From NCBI RefSeq assembly GCF_014284125.1, contig NZ_JACOFX010000025.1, forward strand, positions 1 to 50,735: a stretch of 50,735 nt of DNA, given 5' to 3'. This document shows positions 35,741 through 45,356 of this stretch, one piece after another. Position 1 is the first letter of the stretch; each line of letters opens with the position of its first letter. Both the position numbers and the translations under genes were made by a program. The DNA comes from Undibacterium umbellatum. GTDB taxonomy: Bacteria; Pseudomonadota; Gammaproteobacteria; Burkholderiales; Burkholderiaceae_D. The notes under the pieces are model-generated. The model was not told where the DNA came from. It saw only the letters and a list, made by a program, of their open reading frames with translations, and searched no databases.

Positions 35741-36036
35741 GCTACACAGCTTAGCCACGTACCCAGCGGATGTCCATAGTTGATTATTGGCGTCAACGAT
35801 CAGCGCATCGACATCCAACATATGCTTAAGCCTAGTGCGACCAGCTTCTGCGCCAGAGACCATCAGTGCTACACCGAGGCAATTTAAGCGACCAAGCTTA
35901 TCGCTAATCAGCGTCACAACACGCAGACCTTGTGTTGGATAACCACTCTTGAGATCGAGATATGATGCTAGCGCTTACCTTGATATATGATGAACCGTTC
36001 GCAGTCAACTGACGAGGCAACAAAGCCTTTATTCAA
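35741..36036 (-). pseudogene. Partial, decayed duplicate of the apbE 3' end
   Basis: This segment parallels 37550 to about 37863, the 3' third of apbE, with many substitutions and a deletion of about 16 bases near its start. A remaining frame reads LISDKLGRLNCLGVALMVSG and AGRTRLKHMLDVDALIVDAN, almost the same as in apbE. It is frameshifted and lacks the rest of the gene. Together with the intact apbE it brackets the PAS-GGDEF gene as direct repeats. Confidence 0.88.
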
Positions 36037-36121
36037 TACTATCTCAAGTAATTTGAATAGTTCGGTAGTGTTGATGCGCATACAAAAATGAATGGTGAAA
36101 TTTTGGATGCGCGCCCGCCTA

Positions 36122-37390
36122 TCAACGGTTTTTCTTGACGGTGTACATGGCCGCGTCAGCGTCTTTCAAGACGCGGTCTGGGTCATGGTCACCGCCACCC
36201 TTAATCAGCGTCATGCCAATACTTGCCGAACCATGGTGGGTGATGTCCCCCAATAAGTAAGGTTCTTCCAGCGCGGCCTGAAGTTTGGCTACCACGGTCT
36301 GTGCATTCACCTGTGCTTGTACAGGATCGGTCCCCAGCCCGTCTAGCAAAACCACAAATTCGTCGCCCCCCAACCGGGCCACTACATCACACTCACGCAC
36401 TGTGCCGCAGAGTCGACGAGCAACTTCGACTAACAACAGGTCGCCAGCGTCGTGACCATGGGTGTCATTGAGTTGCTTGAATTTATTCAGGTCAATAAAC
36501 AACACAGCGATGTGGCTTACACTGCGCTTGGCCATCAGCAGTGAATGCTTCAAACGGTCAAGCAACAACCGCCTGTTGGGCAGGCGGGTCAGCGCGTCGT
36601 GAAAAGCATGGTGGCGTAATTCGTATTCTAGGTTTTTCTGCTCTGTCACGTCGCGCTCAATGGCCGCGAAATAGGCCACCTCGCCATGGTTGTTTTTCAG
36701 TGGAACGATGTGCATATCGAGCCAATATCCCTTGCCTGACTTGGAATAGTTATAGATGATTTCCCGAACCGGCTGACCCGACTCGAGTCCACTCGAAATA
36801 CGCGCGCGCACCGCTGGATCCACATCGGGACATTGCAAAATGCGCGGAGACTTACCGATCACTTCTTGCGCCTCGTAGCCGGTCAGGTGGGTAAATGCGC
36901 GGTTAGCGTAAATAATTCGTGGCCCGGGCTCTTCGAGCGGATACGCCTCGGTGATAAGGATAACGTCTTGGGCAGAGTCAACAATTTCTTTAAACGGAAT
37001 GTCGGCCCGCTCGTAGGTATTCTGGGAAAAGGTTACAACAACCCGCTCGATCATACCCTGTACATCTTTTTCAGCCAGAGCATTCACTGTAAGCCAAGTA
37101 ACTTCGGCGCTGCTGCTGTCGCTCACGCCCATGAGTAGTTCTTCTATCGGCTCGCCAGTAGCCAACACTCGATTGACCGGAAACTGCTCCAGCGCTAGGG
37201 GCTGGCGGTAGGTATCGATCAGTTGCCACTGAAAGTCTATGGCCTCTTTGCCCAAGACCTGTTCCGCGGTGAGTCGCAACACCGCCAGTGCCTTTTTGTT
37301 GGCATGCAATACTCGGGTGTCAGGGGCATGCACCACAACGCCAACGGGCAACATGTCCAAGATGGCAAACGCATCGAACTCTGAATTCAT
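36122..37390 (-). CDS. PAS-PAS-GGDEF diguanylate cyclase
   Basis: A 422-aa protein from ATG 37390: PAS-like domain 1 (about 5-110), PAS domain 2 with PAC segment (about 135-250; YANRAFTHLTGYEAQEVIGK, YFAAIERDVTEQKNLEYEL), then a GGDEF domain (about 255-420) with RLGGDEFVVLL and DLNKFKQLNDTHGHDAGD intact. It should make c-di-GMP in response to a PAS-bound signal. The gene is visibly more GC-rich than its neighbours and sits between two copies of apbE sequence, both signs of acquisition. Confidence 0.92.
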   Translation of the reverse strand: MNSEFDAFAILDMLPVGVVVHAPDTRVLHANKKALAVLRLTAEQVLGKEAIDFQWQLIDTYRQPLALEQFPVNRVLATGEPIEELLMGVSDSSSAEVTWLTVNALAEKDVQGMIERVVVTFSQNTYERADIPFKEIVDSAQDVILITEAYPLEEPGPRIIYANRAFTHLTGYEAQEVIGKSPRILQCPDVDPAVRARISSGLESGQPVREIIYNYSKSGKGYWLDMHIVPLKNNHGEVAYFAAIERDVTEQKNLEYELRHHAFHDALTRLPNRRLLLDRLKHSLLMAKRSVSHIAVLFIDLNKFKQLNDTHGHDAGDLLLVEVARRLCGTVRECDVVARLGGDEFVVLLDGLGTDPVQAQVNAQTVVAKLQAALEEPYLLGDITHHGSASIGMTLIKGGGDHDPDRVLKDADAAMYTVKKNR

Positions 37391-37559
37391 AAAAGTCAAT
37401 TCTATTAGAAAAAAGCCTTCAAGAACTCACAGGGTAATATCAAGTTAAGTTCATAGGCAATATGACAACGTAAGAGCTTATTAAAACCAAAACATCACCC
37501 GCCATTGAAATTATTAGTCATTGCATGTGGGTGTATACATCCGAAGCTGGCTATACAGC

Positions 37560-38591
37560 TTAGCCACGTACCCAACGTTTGCTCATTCCAGCGGATGTCC
37601 ATAATTGATTATTGGCGTCAACGAGCAAGGCATCGACATCCAACATATGCTTAAGCCTAGTGCGACCAGCTTCTGCGCCGGAGACCATCAGCGCTGCACC
37701 GAGGCCATTTAAGCGATCAAGCTTATCGCTAATCAGCGTCACACCACGCAGACCTTGGGTTGGATAACCAGTCTTAGGATCGAGTATGTGATGCAAGCGC
37801 TTACCTTGATGCATGATGAACCGTTCGTAATCACCTGACGAGGCAACAAAGCCCTTATTCAACGCCACCACACCAAGCAAGCGATCAGGTTGACGTGGAT
37901 CGCGCAAACCGATGCGCCAATCACGTCCGTTCAGTTGACCACTAACCAGCACATCACCACCGCCATTAATCATGACATTAACCACGCCATGTGCAAGAAG
38001 CTGGCGCATCCCCGCCTGCATAATCGGCAATTTCGCAATCCCACCCAGATCAAGTCGCATACCGCGCTTATTTAAAAAAGCGGTTCGCCGACGGACATTA
38101 AGAATAAGCCCGTTGGCACCAACTAAAGGTAATTGCTCTGCGATTTGTTGAGCTGTGGGAATCGAGGGAGACGATGCATCAAAATTCCAATCACGTAGCG
38201 TACCAACCGTAGCATCAAAGGCACCATTACTGCCCTTTGTGACACGCTGCGCCATCTCAAGCACGTCAAATAGTTCGGCTGAAACTTGAACCGGCTGCAA
38301 ACCAGCAGCTAAGTTAATCGCATTAAGCTCACTACCACTCCGATAGCGACTCATCATGTCAGCGAGCCGCGCCATTTCACTAAAAGCTGCACTGGCTGCT
38401 GCATTCATGGTATTTGCATCGGCACCTTGCAAAGTCAGATCAAGGCGTGTGCCCATCAGAATTTTGGAAGATTGATGTATATCGGATTTAGCCTGCACCG
38501 GAGCGATCAATAAACCACAAGCAAACAGAGGAAGACCGATCGCCAGTTGACGGCGCTTAGGAGATGCTAGTTTGGCAGATAAAGTAGCCAT
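37560..38591 (-). CDS. apbE: FAD:protein FMN transferase (ApbE/NosX-like)
   Basis: A 343-aa protein with a signal-like N-terminus (LAIGLPLFACGLLIAPVQA). ApbE attaches FMN covalently to a Thr of periplasmic FMN-binding domains. Motifs seen: MGTRLDLTL, MSRYRSGSELNAIN, RLDLGGIAKL, INGGGDVLVSG and HHILDPKTGYP. Next to nos genes such proteins are called NosX and serve NosR, whose SGATVT motif (residues 180-185) is intact here. Transcribed away from nosZ. Confidence 0.92.
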   Translation of the reverse strand: MATLSAKLASPKRRQLAIGLPLFACGLLIAPVQAKSDIHQSSKILMGTRLDLTLQGADANTMNAAASAAFSEMARLADMMSRYRSGSELNAINLAAGLQPVQVSAELFDVLEMAQRVTKGSNGAFDATVGTLRDWNFDASSPSIPTAQQIAEQLPLVGANGLILNVRRRTAFLNKRGMRLDLGGIAKLPIMQAGMRQLLAHGVVNVMINGGGDVLVSGQLNGRDWRIGLRDPRQPDRLLGVVALNKGFVASSGDYERFIMHQGKRLHHILDPKTGYPTQGLRGVTLISDKLDRLNGLGAALMVSGAEAGRTRLKHMLDVDALLVDANNQLWTSAGMSKRWVRG

Positions 38592-38739
38592 GAATTGAAA
38601 TCTTCTTCACAAAGAGAGGACGAACTTCTCACAAAACTATTTCAGTTATGTGTACTGGCTCAAGCGCTATGTGCATAGCGAATTTCCACCACACACAACA
38701 TGCATAAATCCAAAATTATGTCGTCTAATTCAACAGATA

Positions 38740-39135
38740 TCAGCGAGACTGAGCAACCATATAGTCGACCGTTGCTCTCACATCATCATCACTCAAATTT
38801 GCCGCGCCTCCGCGCGCAGGCATCTGCCCTTTAGCACCGGTAAATCCTTCTAACGCATGCTTATATAAGACATCCATTCCCTGAGCAATTCGTGGAGCCC
38901 AGTCTGCCTTATCGCCTGGCTTTGGCGCACCAGCCACATTGGCAGCATGGCACATTGAGCAGGTTTTTCCATAAGTCGTTTTACCAATCACATTTTCTGC
39001 AGCAACGGGGGCTGCGGCAACCAATGGAGCACTAGCGGAAGCGACTGGCGCTTCTGCTTCTTTTTTATTACAGGCGCTGAGAAAAGCCAAACTTGCCAGA
39101 GTGAATGCACTCAATAATTGAGTAGATGATTTCAT
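38740..39135 (-). CDS. Lipoprotein-type c5-like cytochrome c
   Basis: Starting at 39135 behind AAGGAA, the 131-aa product has a lipoprotein signal (LASLAFLSACNKK), an Ala/Pro linker and one c-type heme site (CSMCH) with a later Met ligand in GQMPARGG. It should be a periplasmic electron carrier anchored to a membrane. Being divergent from nosZ, it is a plausible electron donor to nitrous oxide reductase. Confidence 0.9.
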   Translation of the reverse strand: MKSSTQLLSAFTLASLAFLSACNKKEAEAPVASASAPLVAAAPVAAENVIGKTTYGKTCSMCHAANVAGAPKPGDKADWAPRIAQGMDVLYKHALEGFTGAKGQMPARGGAANLSDDDVRATVDYMVAQSR

Positions 39136-39289
39136 GTTTTTCCTTGAATGAGTAAAGTACAAAAGGCGAGTGGTAAGCGACATGCATGGGCATGATTATA
39201 TGCAATAATACACGATAAAAAGCGCCTCGCCCATCATGGTTTGCGCTAAAGCAAACATGCGTTACAATCAATCGCCTCGGCACGCTTTC

Positions 39290-39303
39290 TTGATGCATAT
39301 CAA
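39290..39303. promoter_or_regulatory. Perfect FNR/Dnr box upstream of nosZ
   Basis: TTGATGCATATCAA matches TTGAT-N4-ATCAA at all ten conserved positions. It is centred about 126 bp before the nosZ ATG, and a -10-like sequence lies at about 39326-39332, the distance expected for class II activation. It could also serve the divergent cytochrome gene. Confidence 0.85.
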
Positions 39304-39422
39304 TTTGTTTTTCTAGAAAATCTTGCATCATAGAAACCGCTGTCACAATTAGTTTCTATTAGCCACGGCCAGCCAATTCTGAATTCTAAACTCCGAAAAG
39401 ACCAGCCAATAAGGATCACATC

Positions 39423-41342
39423 ATGAGTCAAGACAAAATCAAAGAAACCGAAGCACCTGCTTTAGGTCGCCGTAGATTTCTCAATACCGCCGCGATCGCA
39501 AGCATAGGAACATTGGTCGCATGTAACGAAAAACCTGGTACAGCTGGTACGATCCCCTCTGCTTCCGCATCAGCTGGTGGCAGTCATGCAAGTAGTAATG
39601 CATCACATTTAAAACCTGGTGAACTGGATACCTACTACGGTCTGTGGAGTGGTGGCCATACTGGCGACATGCGTGTCTTGGGACTTCCTTCTGGACGTGA
39701 GATTCATCGCATTCCTTGCTTCGTACCGGATGCATTGGTTGGTTGGGGCGTCACCAACGAATCCAAAAAGATCATGGGTACTAAAGCTGACGGTAGCCTA
39801 AAGTACACCGTAGCAGATACGCACCATACACACGCGTCCTACAAAGACGGTAACTATGATGGACGTTACGCTTGGATCAATGACAAAATCAACAGCCGTA
39901 TTGCACGCGTTCGTCTTGACTACTTCGTGTGCGACAAGATCACACAGTTGCCGAATGTTCAGGGCTTCCATGGTATTTTCCCAGACAAACGTGATCCGGT
40001 TGACGAAAAAATTAACTACACAACGCGCGTCTTCTGCGGCGGTGAATTTGCGACTCCTTTGCCAAATGCGGGCAGTACAGACAGTAGCAAATATCGCTCT
40101 ATGTTTAGCTGCGTTGATGCAGAAACAATGGAAGTGCGTTGGCAAGTGCTGATCGATGGCAACTGCGATCTGGTCGCCACGTCGTATGACGGTAAATTAG
40201 CGGCGACTAATCAGTACAACACGGAAATGGGCGCGCACTATGAAGACATGATGTCGTCCGAACGTGACGCCTGTCTGTTCTATAACGTGGCACGTATTGA
40301 AGCAGCGGTCAAAGCAGGGAAATTCAAAACCATTGGCGACTCCAAGGTACCCGTAGTGGATGGCACGCACGAAGCCAACAAAGATCCAAAAACCGCCCTC
40401 ACCGCTTACGTATCTGTGCCAAAAAATCCGCATGGTGTTAACGCTAGTCCCGATGGAAAATATTTCATTTGTGCGGGCAAACTTTCCCCTACTGGAACTG
40501 TCATCGATCTATCCAAAGTGTTGGACTGGTTTGACGGCAAATTGGAAAAATTGGATGCCGCAATTGTGGCGGAAGTTGAACTCGGTCTAGGTCCTTTACA
40601 CACAGCCTTTGATGGTCGCGGTAATGCGTTCACAACTTTGTTCCTAGACAGCCAAGTGGTGAAGTGGAATGTCGAAGCAGCGATCAAGTTCCACGCTGGC
40701 GACAAGACTGCAAAATATGTTGTGGATCGCCTCGATGTGCAGTATCAACCAGGTCACTTGAATGCATCGCAATCCGAAACCAAGGCGGCTGACGGTAAAT
40801 ACCTTGCGGTTGGTTGTAAATTCTCCAAAGATCGCTTCTTGCCAGTGGGTCCTTTGCATCCAGAAAATGAGCAAATGATCGATATCTCTGGCGAGAAAAT
40901 GGTTTTGATGGCAGATCACCCAGTACGGGGCGAGCCGCATGATTTCATCATCTTCAAACGTGACTTGGTTCGTCCAAAGCAAGTCTATGATTTGAACGAC
41001 TTCCCAAATGCAATTAAGGATCCAAAAGAATCTGGCGTAGTGCGTAACGGCAAAAAAGTGACCGTCAAAATGACATCACAGGCGCCCGCATTTAGCCTAC
41101 GTGAATTCACCGTTAAGAAAGGTGATGAAGTCACTTTGATTTTGACCAATTTAGACAAAATCGAAGATTTGACACACGGTTTCGCTATTCCCAACCACAA
41201 CGTCAATTTCATTGTCAATCCACAAGAAACTGCCTCTGTCACGTTCATCGCTGGCAATCCAGGCGTGTACTGGTGTTATTGCACACATTTCTGCCACGCC
41301 TTGCATTTGGAAATGCGCACTCGCATGATCGTGGAAGCCTAA
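39423..41342 (+). CDS. nosZ: Nitrous oxide reductase (clade I, Tat-exported)
   Basis: Reduces N2O to N2 in the periplasm with the CuZ and CuA copper centres. The 639-aa product starts with a Tat signal (LGRRRFLNTAAIASIG). CuZ histidine segments are present (ADTHHTHASY, GPLHTAFDGRGNAFTTLF, VQYQPGHLNAS). The CuA loop reads CTHFCHALHLEM: Cys620, Cys624, His628, Met631 are kept, but His622 stands where most relatives have Trp. AAGGA precedes the ATG. It is first in nosZRDFYL. Confidence 0.96.
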   Translation: MSQDKIKETEAPALGRRRFLNTAAIASIGTLVACNEKPGTAGTIPSASASAGGSHASSNASHLKPGELDTYYGLWSGGHTGDMRVLGLPSGREIHRIPCFVPDALVGWGVTNESKKIMGTKADGSLKYTVADTHHTHASYKDGNYDGRYAWINDKINSRIARVRLDYFVCDKITQLPNVQGFHGIFPDKRDPVDEKINYTTRVFCGGEFATPLPNAGSTDSSKYRSMFSCVDAETMEVRWQVLIDGNCDLVATSYDGKLAATNQYNTEMGAHYEDMMSSERDACLFYNVARIEAAVKAGKFKTIGDSKVPVVDGTHEANKDPKTALTAYVSVPKNPHGVNASPDGKYFICAGKLSPTGTVIDLSKVLDWFDGKLEKLDAAIVAEVELGLGPLHTAFDGRGNAFTTLFLDSQVVKWNVEAAIKFHAGDKTAKYVVDRLDVQYQPGHLNASQSETKAADGKYLAVGCKFSKDRFLPVGPLHPENEQMIDISGEKMVLMADHPVRGEPHDFIIFKRDLVRPKQVYDLNDFPNAIKDPKESGVVRNGKKVTVKMTSQAPAFSLREFTVKKGDEVTLILTNLDKIEDLTHGFAIPNHNVNFIVNPQETASVTFIAGNPGVYWCYCTHFCHALHLEMRTRMIVEA

Positions 41343-41360
41343 CCCGGTAGTTGCAGCTCC

Positions 41361-41390
41361 GGTGGCGTCTGGATTTTTCTGGGCGCCACC
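41361..41390 (+). terminator. Hairpin between nosZ and nosR
   Basis: GGTGGCG and CGCCACC form a 7-bp stem around a 16-base loop, about 20 bp after the nosZ stop. A T stretch follows at a distance (ATTTTTAAAT), so it may attenuate transcription into nosR or stabilise the nosZ mRNA end. Confidence 0.5.
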
Positions 41391-41445
41391 ATCCCAGTGA
41401 GGCATTTTTAAATGTCTCGCCAAGTAGTAATAAGTAGGAATAAAA

Positions 41446-44088
41446 ATGTCTTTAATGCGTAAAAACTTGGCGACCAGTGTAGATTTCTACCTGGTCGCAT
41501 TTTTTCTGTTACTACTAAGCGGCATCATTAATCCGGCGAATGCGCGATCGAGCGCGTATGAAGCGGCTTTGCCAGCAGAACTCAAAACAGCCAAAAACAT
41601 GTGTGCATTAGTTGCTTGCACCGATGTCTTCCCTAGCGCGAAAAGCTTTTCAGAACGCATGGGACAGCCGCCTTACGTAGAAGCCTATGGCGACCCCATC
41701 GCTGGCAAAAAGACCTTGCTTGGTTATGTCATGCTCTCAACCGACATTACCGACACCCCAGCCTATTCTGGCAAACCTGTCGTGACACTGATGGGCATGG
41801 ATCTCAAAGGCCGCTTCGTTGGCATCAAAGTGCTCAAACACTCTGAACCGATTCTTTTGTTGGGCATCCCCGAATCAGCTCTGCTTAATTTCAATAAACA
41901 ATATCTTGGCAAATCTGTCACCGATAAAATTGAAGTGGGTCAATCTCGTCCGGACGAAGGTGTACTGGGTGTGGACGCCATCTCTGGTGCGACCGTCACC
42001 GTCATCGTGCAGAACCAAGTCATGATGGCCTCCGGCATGGCGATCGCCAGACAGACTGGTATCGTCGCACCGACGGTACGTGAACCTGCAAAATATGTAC
42101 TTAATGGCCGCCGTCTAACATGGACTGAGTTAGTCAAGCAAGGTAGTGTACAACGCCTGCTAGTTAAACCAGAACAAGTGGGTTTAGAAAAAAATGACGT
42201 ACCTTTTATTGAACTTTGGTTTGGTGATCTGAATCACCCAGATGTTGGCATCAGCCTGTTGGGGGAAAACAGTTTCAATAATTTACGTTCTCAGCTAAAG
42301 CCCGACGAGCACGCACTGTTCATCATCCGCACCGATGGCATAGAATCCTTCAAAGGCTCAGGATTTGTGCGTGGTGGCATGTACGACCGAATACAGGTCA
42401 AACAAGATGCTGACTCCTATACCTTCCGCGATCTCGATTATCTCAATCTCTATGGCATCGTCGCCGATGGCGCACCAACTTACAATGAGTCTGCGATATT
42501 CATCATTCGCTCCAAAGCATTTTCAACTGCCTACCCATGGAAATTATCCTTCCTTGGCAATCGGGTTGACCGTGCCACGGGCACACGGAGTTTCGCCAGT
42601 TTTGATGCTAAATATTGGTTAGCTGACGAGCTATTACAGGGCGGTAGACCAGTGGTCGAAGAAGCAGCGGCACCCTATGTTCGCATCTGGAAATCACGTG
42701 CTATAGAAATAGGCTTGTTTTGTCTCTTATTGATCGTCGTCACCATCGCCTATGCTTATCGAGAAAAACTGACACGCATGTCGACTCACAAAAACAAATG
42801 GCCGGTGAATATTTTCAAATACAGCGCTTGGATCTTGAGTATCACTTTTGTGGGTTTTGGTGTGATGGCACAACCTTCGATTACGCAAGTACTGACCTGG
42901 TTTCACTCGCTATTATTTCAATGGACTTGGTCACTGTTTTTAACTGACCCGTTTATTTTTGTCTTTTGGATTTTCATCATTATCACGGTGTTCTTATTCG
43001 GACGCGGCTTGTTCTGCGGCTGGATGTGCCCATTTGGATCGATGTCGGAAGCGATCTACAAGATCGGCGAAAAAATTGGACTTAAACGTTTTCAAACTCA
43101 TTTGCCACAAGCCGTACATGACAAACTGAAGTGGCTTAAGTATGCGATCTTTTTTGGACTACTAGCGGTGTCGATGTTCTCCATGGGTCTAGCGGAAAAA
43201 CTAGCCGAGGTCGAACCATTCAAAACAACTTTTTTAGTAGGCATCACAAATCGTGCTTGGCCTTATGGATTATTTGTCGCACTCATACTCGGCATCTCAT
43301 TATTCATCGAACGGCCTTATTGCAAATACATTTGTCCTCTGGGAGCCGCCTTAGCTATGCCTAGCACTTTCCGCTGGTTTGGTCTGAAGCGCAAACAAGA
43401 CTGCAATAGCTGTAAGGCATGCGCAGTCGGTTGCGGCTCGCTGGCGATTGATAAAGCAGGACGAATTGATCACCGTGAATGTTTGCACTGCTTAGACTGT
43501 ATGGTGCTATACACCGACGTCAAAGGCTGCCCGCCGCTATCTAAAGAACGCAAACGACGCGACCGAGAAGGTTTGGAGATCAAAGGCATCGGCAAAGATG
43601 GCTACTTCATCCCCATTTATCCGATACCGGCAACTCCGGCATCCGAGGCGATCAAAGCTGGCCTCGATCCGCGCATGCCAACTGATCCCGTGAAGCCTGC
43701 GTATAAGACGAACGCCACTGGATTGCACTGGATAATCTTAGAGATTGTCGATCATATATGGCCTTGGAGTGCGAAATCCTGGTCATCGCAACGCGGCTTG
43801 CAAATCGCTGGCGTCGCGCTGGCGATTGCCGCTAGCCTGGCTTGGATATTAACGGCGATTGGGCAGCTCTCATCCGCCGCGATTATCGCCTGGTGGTTCG
43901 GCTGGAGCGTGTATGAAGTATTGATACGTCTGTCAGGAAAACGCTATGTCAAAGACGGTCCATGGTGGCGGGATAATTATCGCTATGCCAGTGTGATGGA
44001 TATGATCAGTTATGTGAGTTTCAAGAATTTACTCATTGGTGCCGCATTATTTTTATCACTAAAAACGCTGGGCTTATTAATCGTATGA
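41446..44088 (+). CDS. nosR: NosR, membrane flavoprotein and iron-sulfur protein for N2O reduction
   Basis: An 880-aa protein needed for NosZ expression and electron supply. It has a signal peptide, a periplasmic FMN-binding domain with the flavinylation motif SGATVT (Thr185), about five to six membrane helices with Cys-Pro motifs (FCGWMCPFG, YCKYICPLG), and two [4Fe-4S] ferredoxin motifs (CNSCKACAVGCGS, CLHCLDC). A C-terminal part after ~residue 750 adds two or three membrane segments; the known Pseudomonas protein is shorter. It overlaps nosD by four bases. Confidence 0.95.
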   Translation: MSLMRKNLATSVDFYLVAFFLLLLSGIINPANARSSAYEAALPAELKTAKNMCALVACTDVFPSAKSFSERMGQPPYVEAYGDPIAGKKTLLGYVMLSTDITDTPAYSGKPVVTLMGMDLKGRFVGIKVLKHSEPILLLGIPESALLNFNKQYLGKSVTDKIEVGQSRPDEGVLGVDAISGATVTVIVQNQVMMASGMAIARQTGIVAPTVREPAKYVLNGRRLTWTELVKQGSVQRLLVKPEQVGLEKNDVPFIELWFGDLNHPDVGISLLGENSFNNLRSQLKPDEHALFIIRTDGIESFKGSGFVRGGMYDRIQVKQDADSYTFRDLDYLNLYGIVADGAPTYNESAIFIIRSKAFSTAYPWKLSFLGNRVDRATGTRSFASFDAKYWLADELLQGGRPVVEEAAAPYVRIWKSRAIEIGLFCLLLIVVTIAYAYREKLTRMSTHKNKWPVNIFKYSAWILSITFVGFGVMAQPSITQVLTWFHSLLFQWTWSLFLTDPFIFVFWIFIIITVFLFGRGLFCGWMCPFGSMSEAIYKIGEKIGLKRFQTHLPQAVHDKLKWLKYAIFFGLLAVSMFSMGLAEKLAEVEPFKTTFLVGITNRAWPYGLFVALILGISLFIERPYCKYICPLGAALAMPSTFRWFGLKRKQDCNSCKACAVGCGSLAIDKAGRIDHRECLHCLDCMVLYTDVKGCPPLSKERKRRDREGLEIKGIGKDGYFIPIYPIPATPASEAIKAGLDPRMPTDPVKPAYKTNATGLHWIILEIVDHIWPWSAKSWSSQRGLQIAGVALAIAASLAWILTAIGQLSSAAIIAWWFGWSVYEVLIRLSGKRYVKDGPWWRDNYRYASVMDMISYVSFKNLLIGAALFLSLKTLGLLIV

Positions 44089-45356
44089 TGACAGCGATAA
44101 AGGGATTACTACTAGCATGCATGATGGCTGTTCCCGCCTTTGGCGACGCAGCGATCATCCTGGTAAAACCAGGTGAGTCACTACAACAGGCGATTGCGAA
44201 AGCGCAAGCTGGTGACACGATAGAAATCACACGTGGCCGGTATCAAGGTAATTTTTTAATCGATAAAAAACTGACCTTAAGAGGAATCAATCGTCCCACG
44301 ATTAGCGGCGAAAATCGTGGCGATACTATCCGTATCATCTCACCCGACGTGGTTATTGAAGGATTAATAGTACGTGACTCTGGGGACAGTCTGAAAGATC
44401 AAAATGCAGGTATCTATATTTTTCCAGGCGCGCACCGTACCATCGTTAAAAACTGCGACATCACCTACAACTTATTTGGTCTGTGGATAGAAAAATCCAA
44501 CGATGTGTTAATAGAAAACAATTTAATCACAGGCAAGCGCGAATACAATTCCTCTCAACGTGGAAATGGCGTACAACTTTACAACACCAAAGGTGCACGC
44601 ATCATCGGCAACAACATCAGTTTTGTACGCGATGCTCTGTATGTCGATGTGTCACATCATGCCATTTTTCGCGGCAACAAATTGCATCACAGCCGTTACG
44701 GCAGTCACTACATGAATTCTTATTACAACTTATGGGAAGACAACGATAGTTACTTCAATCGGGGTGGTCTGGCATTGATGGAAGTACGTGACCAAGTGGT
44801 ACGCAATAACCGTACTTGGGGGAACTCTGATCACGGCATCATGTTGCGTACCATGCAGGATTCCTTAGTCGAAAACAACGTCATTGCTGGCAATAACCGA
44901 GGCTTGTTTATTTACGATGTCGAGTACGTCAGCATTAAAAATAATCTGGTGGTAGATAATCGCGTCGGTGTACATTTATCAGCAGGTTCTACCCGCAATC
45001 AAGTCGAAGGTAATGATTTCATTGGTAATCGTGAGCAAGTTCGATACGTTGGCGCCAAAGACGAAAAATGGGGCGTGCAAAGTGGTAATCACTGGAGCAA
45101 CTATTTAGGTTGGGATAGAAATGCTGACGGTATTGGTGATGTTTCTTACGAGGCCAATGATATGGTTGACCGCTTAAATTGGCGCTACCCCAGCACTCAA
45201 TTATTACTCGCCAGCCCCGCAGTGCAAGCATTGCGTCTGGTATCACAACAATTTCCCGTGTTACGTGTACCGAGCGTGGTCGATCCCAAGCCGCGTATGC
45301 AACCAACCAATAAGCAATGGAGGCAATGGCATGGCAAGCACTATCCCGGCCAATAA
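44085..45356 (+). CDS. nosD: NosD, periplasmic copper-maturation protein
   Basis: A 423-aa protein with a signal peptide (GLLLACMMAVPAFGDA) and repeated parallel beta-helix units (e.g. NDVLIENNLITGKREYN, NVIAGNNRGLFIYDVEYVS). NosD works with the NosFY ABC transporter to assemble the CuZ centre of NosZ. The ATG overlaps the nosR stop (ATGA), and its 3' end overlaps the nosF start by 26 bp, so the genes are translationally linked. Confidence 0.95.
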   Translation: MMTAIKGLLLACMMAVPAFGDAAIILVKPGESLQQAIAKAQAGDTIEITRGRYQGNFLIDKKLTLRGINRPTISGENRGDTIRIISPDVVIEGLIVRDSGDSLKDQNAGIYIFPGAHRTIVKNCDITYNLFGLWIEKSNDVLIENNLITGKREYNSSQRGNGVQLYNTKGARIIGNNISFVRDALYVDVSHHAIFRGNKLHHSRYGSHYMNSYYNLWEDNDSYFNRGGLALMEVRDQVVRNNRTWGNSDHGIMLRTMQDSLVENNVIAGNNRGLFIYDVEYVSIKNNLVVDNRVGVHLSAGSTRNQVEGNDFIGNREQVRYVGAKDEKWGVQSGNHWSNYLGWDRNADGIGDVSYEANDMVDRLNWRYPSTQLLLASPAVQALRLVSQQFPVLRVPSVVDPKPRMQPTNKQWRQWHGKHYPGQ

